This document shows positions 22,800 through 35,390 of a stretch of 64,000 nt of DNA, piece after piece; position 1 is the stretch's first letter, and each line of letters opens with the position of its first letter. The notes beneath the pieces are model-generated. The model searched no databases and was not told where the DNA came from. It worked only from the letters and a program-made list of their open reading frames with translations. The translations under genes were made by a program, and so were the position numbers. The DNA is from Cryptomeria japonica (lineage: Eukaryota > Streptophyta > Pinopsida > Cupressales > Cupressaceae), in contig NC_081414.1 of NCBI RefSeq assembly GCF_030272615.1, positions 781,734,119 to 781,798,118 on the forward strand. The letters are read 5' to 3'.

Positions 22800-24480
22800 T
22801 TTATAAAAGGGAGCCAAATTTGTTAACCAACAAGATGGAGTTGTCATCAAGAGGGAAGGAGAATTTGAATTTAGTGGAGGGGAAAAATTTTGGTGGTTGC
22901 AGAAACAATGTAGATACTATATTTTTCATGGGATCAGGGAGGAAAGGAGGGGAGGAAGCTTTGATCTAGTTGATTGCGGGGTTCTAGGTAGACAACACAC
23001 TCAATGGCAAACTAGTGCTTGGGACATGTGTCTCTAATTTTGGTTGTTCAGAATCTTTTATTAGTGTATGCAATATTATTTGTAAGAATGAGAATGTGTT
23101 TCCATTTCCACCCTAGGGGCATATTTTCTACATAATTATTATGAGGGCCCCTCTATTTATTTTTTTGGGTGATGTTAAGGGTAAGAATAAGAATATGCTA
23201 GTTGAACATAACTCTAAGTGGTCAAAACTATTTGGGTCATACTTGAAAGGAAAGAATTCATTTTCCCCTGCGAGTCATTCTTCTGACCCTATCTCTGGGA
23301 CTTTTTCTATTTTGGTTTTTTATTGTATTATTGGCAAGGGTATCTCTACTATGGAATAATCATATCAGATGAAGTTTATCTCACTTTGCTACTCTAAGTG
23401 GTCAAAACTATTTGGGTCATACTTGAAAGGAAAGAATTCATTTTCCCCTGCAAGTCATTCTTCTGACCCTATCTCTAGGACTTTTTCAATTTTGGTTTTT
23501 GATTGTATTATTTGCAAGGGTATCTCTTCTATGAAATATTCTTTGATTGTATTATTTACTGGTCACCATCTAAATATTGAATCAATCCATGGTATAGTGG
23601 TTGAGAAATAGAATAAGAAAGGCCAGATTAAGGTTGTTTCCATGGATAAAGGGTTATTTTTTTCCTTCTCCTGTGAGGAATACTTATTGCTAATTTGGGG
23701 GATTGTGGATGCTTGGTTGTTCTTCTTTGGCTCTTAAGATATAAGAACTTGGGTTCAACCCTTGTCGTGACTAGTCTTGTAATGAATCCCCAAGTTGAGT
23801 GAGGTTGTCAAGTTTTCCCATAGATTATTGGCATGAAAATATCTTTAAGGGGATTGTGGTTTGTTTTGGCAATCTTCTATTTTTCCATTCCATGATGTCT
23901 TCTAGGTGGTATTTGGTTTATGCTTAGCTTTGTGTGAGTGTAGATGAATCCATTGACCTCCCTTGTGAGATTTCTATCAACTCTAAGCTTGGTGAATAGA
24001 TTTAGGATATCAAGTTTGAATCTATTCAATTTTATCACTTCAACTATAAAAAGTATAGTCACTTCAATTTGCTAACTTTAGTGGGCTAAGAAATGTTCTT
24101 CTAAACCCCCGAAGTACTCTCAAAAATTTTGGAAGGAAAGGGGCCATATTAATCCCAATAACCTGCTGGGAGAAGCTTCAAAAGGAGATGGTTATAAATC
24201 CAAGAAGGATAGACCCAAGCAAGAAGGTTATAATATTGAGAACATGAAGACTTCCCTAATGTTTCTTTCTAGTTCTCTTTCTAATGAATCTTTTAATAGG
24301 TGTAAAGATAATGATGGATTTGTTTGTGTTTGTTTGTAAATGCTTGTTGACTCTAAAATTGTTATGTAGAATGGTTTTTTGGGTATATCATTTGAGCCTA
24401 TTTGTGTTTTAGTTGAGCCCCCCAATATGAAGCATGTGGCTAGTGGATTGAAATTGAAACATAGAAATTAAACCTAAATC
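22800..24480 (+). pseudogene. Decayed LINE ORF1 (DUF4283 / CCHC-type), with internal duplication
   Basis: Plant LINE ORF1 proteins bind the element RNA. Several of their signatures appear in order on the plus strand: WSKLFGSYLKGKNSFSP, then GKGISSMKYSLIVLFTGHH and NIESIHG (to about 23590), FFSFSCEEYLL (about 23655-23690), and further on LPCEISINSKLG (about 23960-23998). After that comes QFYHFNYKKYSHF (about 24025), a ruined CxxC-x-HxxxC-like knuckle in which the Cys residues are replaced. Frameshifts and stops separate the blocks. The first conserved block occurs twice in tandem. No ORF2 reverse transcriptase follows before Copia-2 begins at 24599. The family is assigned from memory of the DUF4283/zf-CCHC_4 pattern. 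Confidence 0.65.
23211..23537 (+). repeat. In-frame tandem duplication, 180-bp period, within LINE ORF1 relic
   Basis: ACTCTAAGTGGTCAAAAC starts at 23211 and again at 23391, exactly 180 bp (60 codons) apart. About 147 bp of each unit align with roughly eight differences. Both copies read in the same frame and are separated by TAA in the spacer. Confidence 0.92.
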
Positions 24481-24598
24481 TCTTTAAATAAATTCACATT
24501 TCACAAATTTGAACCTTAATCTTAAGTGTTCTCCTCCATCCTTATTTAGTCTTAACCTTACCAATATTTTAACTTCCAAAGTATATTTCGCATATATT

Positions 24599-25716
24599 TG
24601 TTAGGAACCAAGAAGGACAAATGAGAGGGGGGGTGAATCAGTTGTTAATAAATTGCAACCCAAAATAAATTATTCCAACTTAAAACTTAGTGCTAGTACA
24701 ACAAATTAATAGTTATATTAATATCGATCGAACTAAATGTATGACACATAAAGGAAAATAACATCCACAACACATGACATAGATATTTTGACATGGAAAC
24801 CCTATAAGGGGAAAAACCATGGTGGGAAACCTTATGCACAATCAAATGATACTACTATAGATAGTAAGTGGATACAATAATGGGGTCTGCACATGTCAAA
24901 AGGCCAACCACCTAGAGCTCACTACTCAATAGCAAAATAGGAGTCACACTGACTACACGGTTGGATGGTTAAATCCAACAATCAATCTACTGCTTCAATA
25001 TAGCATCTTCAATGTTGGATTCAGTATCATTTTAAGATCTGATCATGAGGACCAAACACCTTCATAACCTTTAACAAACTTCCTTCAACCTTTAGATGAT
25101 ATCTATGTGATCCGCAGAAGGATCTGCTTATTTTCACTCTTCACAATGATCTCAACATGTATGCATACCTCTTGCAAATAAGATCTTACAATTATTTATA
25201 CAAAACCTAATACCTCATCATTAGGTCACCTCCTAAAAGATATTACAATTAAATCAATTACAAAATAAGTCTTGGTGCAATATAATATGTCAGCCTCAAT
25301 ACATTTACACATTATCCAATCAATAAATCATTTCCAAATCGTGTCGTGCAGATCTGGAATATGATATCATATGTTGGTTCATAACCTAGACCTATATAAC
25401 ATTTAAGCCAAATATGTGAACCCGATCAGTCCAATATACAAAACACCAAATGCAAACATCCAATCCATATCTTTAACATAGTCAAATGATCTCTAGAAGA
25501 TAAAAAGTCATCATCAATTTCCTGAGTTGCCAGTGAAACATATATCGGTAACTATGCATAAGCCAATCTCCATACCAAGACCACAATGTGTTGGTTCAAC
25601 AACAAACAATTATAACGAGAGCGCCAAATCAACAATGTAGACCTCCAAAAAGATAAGTATTGACATCATTGATAAAACTAGTACAACACATGACGAAGTC
25701 ATCCATAATATCAACA
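24599..25716 (-). repeat. Copia-2 3' LTR
   Basis: About 1118 bp. On the plus strand it starts TGTTAGGAACC, has the AGAGGGGGGGTGAATCAG motif 27 bp in, and ends ATATCAACA next to the polypurine tract. Confidence 0.93.
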
Positions 25717-26039
25717 ATCTCCCTGTTTGGCATTGATGGCAACACTAGATGGAAAAACATCTATGTGCCAAAAATAGAATGCCAACAATCTCCCTTAAAT
25801 AGATCAACACAAAGTTTTTTACCAAAAACAGAAACAGTATAGCCAAAACCAAAATACATCTTCAATGTACAAAATTCTTCCATAGACATCTCTCCCCCTT
25901 TGACATCAAATGCCAAAGCAGTTAAAAATCAAAACATAACATACAACTAACTACTCTCCTTGAGCAGTAGCTCTTCTTCATCAAGTCAAAGAAAGATTTT
26001 TTTGTTAGTCCCTGTCGGTTTGATGCTAATCTACATCAT

Positions 26040-29000
26040 TTAAGTCTTTGTCGGTGGGGTGATTACCACAAGATTCTCTCTGAGATATTGAAATGTTTCC
26101 TTAGGCAAAGACTTTGTAAAAATATCTGCAATTTTCTCTTCAGTGTTCACATTAACCAATCTCACTTCATTTGCTTCAACATTTTCTTTTAGAAAATTAT
26201 AGTTAATAGAAACATGTTTTATTTTCGAGTGAAATACCAGATTCTTTGATATATATATTGCTGCTGAGTTATCACAGTAAATAACTACTAGTTCTTTGCA
26301 TTTTACATTGATATCCTTCAACATTTGCTTGATCCATAATGCCTAAGTGCAATTAGTTGCTACTGTAACATATTCTGCTTCTAGTGTAGATAATGATGTA
26401 CAAGTCTGCTTCTTGCTGATCCATGAAATTAATCTTTTTCCAAGAAAGAATGCACCTCTAGTGGTACTCTTTTTGTCATCCACATCTCCTGCCCAATTTG
26501 CATCTGTATATGCATATAAATCAAAATTGTCATCCTTAGGATACCATAGACCAAGATTTGATTTGCCTTGCAGGTACCAAAAAATCCATTTTATTGTAGT
26601 TTCATGATTTTCTTTAGGATTGCTTTGAAATCTTGAAATAATACACACTGCATTCATTATATCAGGTCTGGTTTGTGTCAAATATAGTAACCCTCCAAAC
26701 ATAGATTGGTACCTTATCGGATTTATAGGAGTTGAATAATCCTTTGATGTCAATTTATCAGTTTTAGTCATAGGAGTGCTTACCAGTTTGGAGTTTTCCA
26801 TTCCAAATTTCTTCAAAATTTCCTTCAAGTATTTTGTTTGACAAAATATACCTTTATCTATTTGAGAAATATGCAAACCTAGAAATTTTTTAATCTCTCC
26901 AATCATAGACATTTCAAATTCTTCCTACATCTTATTAGCAAAATCTTTGCATATCTCTTCTTCACCTCCAAAAATGACATCATTCACAAATACTTCAATA
27001 ACCAAAATGTCATCATTGGTAATTTTGTAATACAAATTACTGCCAGCATTACCTTTTGTGTATCCAAGCTTTAGAAGATATTTATCTAGTCTAGCATACC
27101 AAGCTCTAGGAGCTTGCTTCAATCCATATAAAGCTTTTCTTAATATGAAAATCCATTAGGTTTCTCAATGTAAACTTCTTCGTTAAGATCTCTATTAAAA
27201 AATACACATTTTACATGCATCTGATAAACCTTATAGTTCTTGTTAGCTGCAAATGCAAGAAATAGTCTTACCACTTCAATTCTGGCTACCGATGCAGAGG
27301 TTTCATTATAATCAATTCCTTCTTTCTGAGAATAACCTTTACAAACTAATCTTCCTTTGTTTCTGATTACTTCAGCATCTTCATTAATTTTATTTCTAAA
27401 TAGACATTTAGTTCCAATTAAATTTTTGTCTTTAGCTCGGGGAACTAATGTTCAAGTATTATTCTTTTCAATCTGTTCTAAATCATCTTCTATTGCTTTT
27501 ATCCAATGTTTATCTTCACATGCTTCAATAACTAATGTTGGTTCAGCTTGAGAAATTAAACATACCTCTTCATTTGCCAATCTTCCTCTAATCATAAACC
27601 TTGATATTTATTTCCAATTATCTTATTTTCTGAATGATTCAATCTTACATATGTAGATTTATTCTGATTTCCATTCACAGGTTGTTGGTCTTCAGTCACA
27701 GTTGAGTTCTTTGATGATGCTGGTGTGACTGGTTCTTCATTTTGTTTTGCTGCAATCCATGTCGGTTCATTTACAATCATTTCTACTATTAGTTTAGAAC
27801 CTATAGATCTTGATTCTCCTCTAAAATGTTCATTTATCTTCACATTAGTACTTTCAATGATTTTCTGCAATCTTTTATTATAACATCTATATGTTTTGCT
27901 TCTAGTTGAATAACCAAGAAATATTCGTTCATCACTTCTACGATCAAATTTTCCAATAGACTCATCTCTCCTACTATAGCATTTTCTTCCAAATATTCTG
28001 AAATATTTAAGAGTAGGAATATGATGGAAGCATAGTTCATAAGGGGTCTTACTGGTTTCACCTTTGATGTGAACTCTATTGAAAGTATAGACCGTTGTAT
28101 TTACTACTTCTCTCCAGTACATATCAGGTAGATTTTCTTCAATCATCATGGTTCTTGCTGCATCCAGTATAGTTTTGTTCTTTCTTTCCACAACTCCATT
28201 CTTCTGGTGTGTCTAGGGTGCTGATAGTTGTCTTTTGATTCCATTCTCTTCACAGTATGCATTGAATTCCCTAGATGTAAATTATTCTCCTTGATCAGAT
28301 CTCAAACATTCAATTTTCTTGTCGGTTCCATTCTTTACCATTGCCTTATATATCTTGAATCTCCAAAAATCTTCTAATTTCTCCCTGAGAAAAGTACCCC
28401 AAAAAATTCTATAATAATCATCAATTATTAGCATAAAGTATCTATCACCCTAAGGACTCCTTGTCCTTATTGGACCACATAAATCAGTGTGAATTAAATT
28501 AAGAATACTATTGGATTTCTCAAATATGCTCTTAAATGTTGTTCTAACTTGCTTTCCCATTTGACATTCCTTACATACCGGATTATGAGGTTTCACAATC
28601 TTAGCTAAATCCCTTACTGCCTTGGTTGAACTGATCTTTACAATGCAATCAAAATTCACATGATAGAGTCTTTTATGCCATAACTAACTTTCATCAATCT
28701 GAGCAATCAAACATGTCTTATCACTGGTATTCAAATGAAAGATATTACCTTTAGTCTGATTACCAATTACAATCTCCAATCTAGTTCAATGTATGATTTT
28801 ACATTTTCCATTTTTGAATTGTAATTGAAATCCTTTTTCCACTAACTAACCAACACTCAAAATATTATTCTTTAAACCTTGAACATAATAAACATTGTCA
28901 GTATTTTGCTTACCATCCAAAGATATAGTGCCTCTTCCTTTGTTTTTATCACCAATCATATGATGTGAGCATCCACTATCAATGATCCATTCATCCTTTT

Positions 29001-30105
29001 CTTCAATTTTTGTTGCTAATGCTTTCTCTACTCATTTGACAATAGGTGTTGGTTGCTCTTCCTTTATTGCAACAAATGCCCATCCACTATCTACTGGATC
29101 TTCATCAAAATCATCTGTCACACCTTCATCTGCGTAGTAACATGACTTATCTCTATTTTTCTTATATATGTATCTTTGATATTCAAGGTTAGGTTTATAT
29201 GTTCTCTTTGTCTCCTCTCCTAGTCTTGAATGTCTATCAGGACACCTAGACACCATATGACCAACTTTATTGCAATTAAAACATTTAAAAGGTGCTTTAC
29301 CTTCATACTTTCTTCCTGTTGGACCTTTAGGCATCTTCCTTGCAATTAGTGCTTCAAGTTATTCAAGTTCTTCATTTTCTCTTCTAATATCTTTAAGTTC
29401 TTTTGCATAAAGTTCTTTCCAATCAGATTTTTTAGATGATGAAGATGACGATGCTAATGCTTTAAAGGCTGTATTAGTCTTGACTGTAGCAACAAGGCCA
29501 AACTCTTCAAGATCAAATGCTGAAAGTTTTCCAACCAAAGTATCTCTAGATACTGATGTATTAGACATTATTCTCAACTCATTAATAGCTATCACTTTCA
29601 TTTTGTAAGCCAATACCAAAGCTCTTAAAACTTTAGAAACAATTTCATCTACACTTAAAGATCCTCCACAAAATTGTATTCCTAAAACAATTTCATTAAC
29701 TCTATTCATAAATGCAGAAATTCTTTCATCCTCTTCCATTTTTAGATTTTTATACCTAACCCGGTAACATTCCATTTTTGCAATTTTGACAGTGGAATAT
29801 CCTTCATTAAATGTTTCTAGTTTATCCCAAATAGCTTTTTTTGTAGATCTGTCTGATAATCCCATGATTTGTTGATTTGATAATTCACTTAGAAGTGCTT
29901 CTCTTGCTTTGCAATCATTCTCCAAGTCTTTAGCCAAGATTGGTGGATTAGGGTTATTCTGATTAGGAGTAACATAGCCATTCTTTGTAACATCCCATAT
30001 ATCTCTTCCAATGCAATTCAGATGTGCCTCCATTCTAATCTTCCATATACCATAGTTAGTTCCACCAAGTTTGGGACTGTCCTTCCTGAAGATATTTGCT
30101 GCCAT
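26040..30105 (-). pseudogene. Copia-2 gag-pol relic
   Basis: Gag starts at 30105 with MAANIFRKDSPKLGGTNYGI and is open for 248 codons. A stop follows, then the CCHC knuckle CFNCNKVGHMVSRC (29334-29032 block). Protease WIIDSGCSHHM lies near 28990. Integrase pieces include IHTDLCGPIRT (28450-28659) and MERKNKTILDAARTMM (28191-27592). RT has KQAPRAWYARLDKYLL (27122-26925), with VNDVIFGGEE where VDD is usual, and continues at 26912-26343. RNase H has EAEYVTVATNCT, YCDNSAAIYISKN and ADIFTKSLPKE, ending at 26040. Stops include TAG at 28213-28215 and 26343-26345 (plus coordinates), both also present in Copia-5. The protein cannot be made whole. Confidence 0.93.
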
Positions 30106-30148
30106 AGGATCTCCAAAAGCTATTAGGCTTACAGTAAAAGAGGACTAG

Positions 30149-30160
30149 GCTTTGATACCA
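30149..30160 (-). promoter_or_regulatory. Copia-2 primer-binding site
   Basis: On the minus strand TGGTATCAAAGC lies 2 bp from the LTR end. It differs at one base from the TGGTATCAGAGC of Copia-1 and is identical to the site in Copia-5, so it is still a Met-tRNA type. Confidence 0.9.
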
Positions 30161-30162
30161 AT

Positions 30163-31283
30163 TGTTAGGAACTGGGAAGGACAACTAAGAGGGGGGGGGG
30201 TGAATCAGTTATCAATAAATTGCAACCCAAAACAAATTATTCCAACTTAAAACTTCATGCTAGTAAAATAGATTAACAGTTATATTAATACTGGTACAAC
30301 TTAATGCATGAAACAGAAAGGAAAACAACATCCACAATACATGAAATGGATATTTTGATGTGGAAACCTTGTAAGGGGAAAAACCACAATGGGAAACCTT
30401 ACCCACAATTAGATTATACTACTGCAGATAGTAAGTGAATACAATAATGGGGTTTTCACATGCAAAAAGACCAACCACTTAGAGCTCACTACTCAATCAC
30501 AAAATACGAGTCACACTGGCTACACAATTGGATGGTTAAATCCAATAATCAATGTACTGCTTAAATATAGCATCTTCAATGCTAGATTTGGTACTAGTTT
30601 AAGTGCTGAGCATGAGGACAAAACACCTTCATAACCTTTAACAACCTTCGTTCAACCTTCATATGATATCTACATGATTCACACAAGGATCTACTTATTT
30701 TCTTTCTTCACAATGATCTCAATATGTACGCATACCTCTTGCAAATAAGATCTTACAATTATCTATACAAAACCTAAGACCTCATCATTAGGCCGACTCC
30801 TAAAAGATATTACATTTAAATCAATTACAAAATAATTCTTGGTGAAATACAATATGTCAGCCTCAATACATTTACACATTATCCAATCAATAAATCATTT
30901 TCAAATCGTGTTGTGCAGATCTGGAACATGATATCATATGCTGGTTCATAACTTGGACCTATCTGCCAGTTAAGGCAAATATGTGAACCTGATCAGTCCA
31001 ATATGCAAAACGCCAAATGTAAACATCTAATACATGTCTTCGACATAACCAAATGATCTCCAGATGATAACAAGTCATCATCAACTTCCCGAGCTACTAG
31101 TGAAACATATACTGGTACCTGTGCATAAGCCAATATTCAAACCGGGACCATAATGTGTCGGTTCAACAACAAACCAATATAACCAGAGTGCCAAATCAAC
31201 AATGTAGACCTCCAGAAAGATAAGTGTTGACATCAATGACAAGATGAATGCAACACATGACAAAGTCATCCATAATACCACCA
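30163..31283 (-). repeat. Copia-2 5' LTR
   Basis: About 1121 bp. On the plus strand it runs from TGTTAGGAACTGG to ATACCACCA, followed by the target duplication ATATT. Confidence 0.93.
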
Positions 31284-31288
31284 ATATT

Positions 31289-31584
31289 TACACATAATAT
31301 CATCAATTATGGTGCTCAAATATACAATGTAGGACTCCAAAAACAAGCCTACAATATCCCTCAAGTAATCATCCCAATAATTTTGTATCTCAAAGATAGT
31401 TTATATCCTACTCCATTGAATCACAAGAAACCAAAACTATAGCAACACAAACATTATCAAGAGAAATAATAAATTTGATATCAAAGGGAGCAGATGATAT
31501 ACAAGGTTCAATAATTGGATTACATGTGAGAAAAATCAATCTTAGGTAATGAAAGTTCTCAATATGAGAATCCACACAAGAAGT
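31289..31584. other. Unassigned DNA between Copia-2 and the Copia-3 fragment
   Basis: No motif could be recognised on either strand. It may be the diverged continuation of the Copia-3 fragment. Confidence 0.4.
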
Positions 31585-32900
31585 CTAATCATCATTGGAA
31601 GAAAAAAAGTTTGAAAAGGACAACCAAGATGCATGATAAACCACCCCAATAGCAATGGTATCTCTACTCTCTAATTTTTGAATTATAATAGAATCAAGAG
31701 TGAACTCCATAGTCTTCCTTGTTTCACCATGAGCGATTTGATAGATGGAAAGAAAATTGTTTGTCAAGTGAGGTATACACAACATATATTTTAAGTTTTT
31801 CAACTTTAATATCAATATATCTCTTCCCAATTATATTCATATATGTATGATTGCCTATCAAAATAAATGGCATATTACAAGACTCAAATAAAGAGAACAT
31901 AGACTAAAAAACATGCCATATGATGAGAAGCTCTTCAATCTAGAAGCTATCACCTTGAATCATGATGTATAGTAGCACAAAGAGCTTGTCCTAAAGCTTT
32001 TCCCAAAAATGTGACTGTTTTCCTTCTCAAATTATTTTTCTTTGAAAAAAGAAGCCAAAATAGACATTCTTGAAGGAACACTAATTCTATTCTTCTCAAT
32101 TATATCTTCATTTCATTAGTATCCTTATTGTAACAATGTTATTTTCCATATCCTAGCTTCTTGAAATATGCACAAGTAAGATTCTCCTTAGATAATTTTC
32201 CCTTTGTAGAAGATTGATAATTTTTTTGTCAAGGAGAGGAAGATTATTCTCTATCCTTCTATGGTGTTGGCTTTGATTTCTTCTACTTCTTGTTGGAACC
32301 CTTCTCATGATTAGGCACCAAAACATGTGACTTGGATGACTTGATTATACCAATTGTGTTTAACTTTTCTTGTCAAGCATCAATGTCTCAATTAATAAAT
32401 CAAAGGATGGTGTAGAATAGGCACTCCCCAATGTTAATTGATGAGTGTGGAAACTACAAAAGAAAAGTTTCTTATTTAAAAGGAAGCTTTCCCAACAAAT
32501 TGAAAACCAAATATGTGTCCTTCTCAATGGCACAATCCTTGAGTTATGCTCTTAGGTCATTTGCATTAGCAACATAGTCTTGGATTGTATCAAAGTCTTT
32601 GGGGTCCAAATTTAGGAGATCACTTCCAAGTGCGTATCCTCTTATATAAACAACTTGACAATACAATTGACCAAGTTTATCTCAAGATTTCTTAATTGTC
32701 TTACAGTTCTCAATATAAAAGATAAGATAAATTTATATATATTTTCTCAAGACTCGAAGATCCATAGAAATATTAATGATCATATTAGCAGATCAACATT
32801 AGGATTTGAGGGTTCTAAAATTAATCTATCAACATAATAATTTAAACCTTTTTCCATTAGTTTACCCCATGCTTTAGCTTTCCAAGTTATATAATTATGT
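31585..32900 (-). pseudogene. Copia-3 gag-protease relic
   Basis: Minus-strand reading shows gag-like LLLNLDSKDFDTIQDYVANA and LKDCAIEKDTYLVFNLL. A spoiled CCHC knuckle follows (CAYFKKLGYGK-stop-HC, about 32135-32175). The best preserved block is at 31830-31585: LKYMLCIPHLTNNFLSIYQI, LESRDTIAIGVVYHAS and FSNFFSSNDD. This matches the post-protease LxxVLxVPxLxxNLLSxxQ region of Copia polyproteins. The active-site Asp-Ser-Gly of protease was not found. The sequence is far from Copia-1, -2 and -5, so it is a separate family. Confidence 0.75.
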
Positions 32901-33771
32901 GCTGTTAAAAGAGGAAATTTAGGACAATACAAAATTTTAAATCAAAAGGACACAAAAGGAAATGAGCACAAGGACACAATACAGCCCTAAAATTCACTCA
33001 ATCAAAGAACCCTCCCTCCCCCCACCCCACAAAATTATGATTTGGAAATGTATACTTTGTAAATTTATACTTAGTGCTTGTAAAATGGCTACTTACAAAT
33101 AAGGAAAAGTGGACTTTTGATTTCATTAAATTTACAACCACCTCAATAAGGATGTATCAAAATCACTAATGCAGAAGACCAAAAAGGAATGTAAGCATTA
33201 CAATTGAAAAAAAAAGGTCAAATAAATTTATGTTCTAAAAGTAAAATTTCTAATCACAGTGACTATAAACTTATAGAAGCACTGTAAAGCACAAAACTAT
33301 CACACACTTTGAAAAAAAATACACCTCAAAAGGAGTCCATATGAGCCTGAATGATGCCCCAAAACTTGTAAAAAATAGGGATTTCACAATATATTTTTCT
33401 ACGAAAATATTAAAAAATCATACAAATCTATGACGAGGATGAAATTCTACCCAAAATGAAAAAAATATTACTTGGAAAAAGGATTTTGGATGACTGAGAT
33501 ACCATTGTTTGAAAAATCACCTATGTAATTAGATGCCTAGAATGCCGCCAAACCTGCAAACTTCAAATGGTTCTAGATTTGGCCTTTGGAGTTAGATTTG
33601 GATGAAACAAAATGTAAATCTTGACTTTATCAAACCTTTTGAATTCAATAGTTCCCTCAGATATGACCCAACAAGCTCTTATTTTGACCAACAATAAAAA
33701 AAAGCCACAAATCCAAAAGTCCAAAATTGCTCAAAAAACTCTTCAATAACACTCTATTAGCTCTAATACCG

Positions 33772-34170
33772 TGTAATAATTGCCTATGAAGATAGCTACC
33801 CAACATTTAGAGGCCTAATGAAAAGAACACAAACAAGAGAGAAAGAACAAGACAAGAATAAACTATGTTCTCATCAATGTATATAGGAGACCCTAGGTTA
33901 TATAGCCAAGGTGAGTACAAAGGAGAGAATCATAAATTTACAAGTGTCATTATCTCATGACATAATAACACTACTAAAGTTTGAGCACTTATCGAAAGTG
34001 GAAAAGTGCAACCACTATAAGTGGATATGATAAAGAAATAACATGATAAGTCCACCTAAAGTGGAAATGCTTCAGTTACTCCTAGGAAATCCCCTAAGTA
34101 AGCTTAAATAAAGTGTAATTAGGACCTAGGTGATAAATAACCAAGGTAGAGTGCCTTAATTACACCAACA
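33772..34170 (-). repeat. Copia-3 5' LTR
   Basis: On the minus strand it starts TGTTGGTGTAATTAAGG and ends GGCAATTATTACA, 399 bp, directly followed by the degenerate primer-binding site. TATA-like TATATAGG near 33878 (plus strand) is in the wrong orientation for this strand. No second LTR was found in the window. Confidence 0.72.
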
Positions 34171-34299
34171 AAGATCAATACTATTAGGAATCTTAAATAA
34201 TTGGTAGCTCATTCCAAGTGGACTCTTTATAGATGTTTCCTTTTTATGGCAAAAGTGATGGACAATTTGTTATGACTCAACCACATGTATTTGAAATTT

Positions 34300-35390
34300 G
34301 AGGTTAGGAACACTTAGTTTGCAAGTTAAAAAAGTTTTTCTATATGACTTCAAGAAAGATATGGAAGCCTAATATGTTAATATTGTTGGATATTTAGAAA
34401 TTCATGGCATCCATCATAGTCCTCATTATTTAAAATTGTATTCGAAGTAATTTGGTGAAGGTGATATAACTATTATTGTGTTGATTATATTATCATCATA
34501 GAACATAACATGAATGAAATTAATGAATAAGGTTAAATTTGAAAGATACATTTGAGATGAAAGAATTATTTCTCTATATTACTTTCTTAGTGTCTAGGTA
34601 TAGTAGAAAGATGATGGAATTTATCTCTCTCAAATAAGGTATTCTTTATAATTGTTGACTAGTTCTAGGATGAAAAATCATATCATTAGTTCTCATTTAG
34701 TTACTCCATGATTGAAATTGACTAAGGACATGGACAGTGAACATATTGATCCTACTTTATACAAGCAATCGCTTACTACCCTTGTATACTTTAGTCACAC
34801 TTGACTAGATATTTCTCTTATAGTACATTTGTTTTCAAGGTTTCTGATTTCTCCTTCAGTTCCATATTATATAGTAGAAAAAAAAAATTAATATATAAAC
34901 AAGATAATTTGACTATGGATATTAATATTATTCTCTTAGAGAACTAATCCTTGCAATATATTTTGATTTAGATCATATGTTGTGTAGATGACTAAAAATA
35001 TACCATTAGTTTTAGCTCCATTTTATGCATAGTATGATGTAATCTAATATTTCTTTATCAACTACATAGGCTATGAATATAATAGTGAACGAGGAAGCTA
35101 AAGAAATAACTTCTTATGGGCTATTCTTTAATACTCAAATAATATTGAACATGGTCTTGTTTACTTCATTGTGGTAATCAAAGTGTTATCTAAGAATTGA
35201 ATACTTCTTGCTAGAACAAAGCATATAGAGATCTATCACCACTATATCAGTGATTGCATCCAATAATAGGTGATTCATCTTTAGTATTGTAGCACATAAG
35301 ACTAGATAGCTGATCTTTTCACCAAGGCTTTATGTGAGGCTAGGTTTGTATATCTTAGAGTCTTTTATAAATATGAGAAGTGAAATGAAT
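34300..35390 (+). pseudogene. Copia-4: decayed RT and RNase H on the plus strand
   Basis: The plus strand reads ISLYYFLSV, KDDGIYLSQIRYSL and LLTSSRMKNHIISSHLVTP. Then come LTKDMDSEHIDPTLYKQSLT, LVYFSHT-stop-LDISLIVHLFSRF and SPSVPYYIVEKK. These are the post-YVDD part of Copia RT in correct order. RNase H traces follow: HCGNQSVI (about 35170), TKHIEIYHHYISDCI (about 35215) and ADLFTKALCEARFVYLR (about 35307-35357). Stops are frequent but the alignment of motifs is continuous. No LTR was assigned. It lies head to head with the minus-strand Copia-3 fragment and is a different, older family. Confidence 0.85.

Larger units (their letters stand above)
24599..31283 (-). mobile_element. Copia-2: complete but decayed Ty1/Copia retrotransposon
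   Basis: The element is 6685 bp on the minus strand and is flanked by a perfect 5-bp target duplication ATATT (24594-24598 and 31284-31288). It contains a 5' LTR (30163-31283), a primer-binding site, gag, protease, integrase, RT and RNase H in Copia order, a polypurine tract (25717-25728, AAACAGGGAGAT on the minus strand) and a 3' LTR (24599-25716). Comparing the first 370 bp of the LTRs by eye gives roughly 15% difference, so this is the oldest complete element here. The coding part has many stops and shifts. Gag is clearly related to that of Copia-5 at 48.6 kb. Confidence 0.96.
31585..34170 (-). mobile_element. Copia-3: 5' part of a third Copia family (LTR, gag, protease)
   Basis: Minus-strand order from 34170 downward: a 399-bp LTR, a primer-binding site at 33760-33771 (CGGTATTAGAGC, three changes from the standard site), a leader of about 0.9 kb, gag and protease/pre-integrase. 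The integrase, RT, RNase H and 3' LTR are missing. The left end of the fragment is near the insertion point of Copia-2. The leader and gag carry many stops. Confidence 0.78.
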
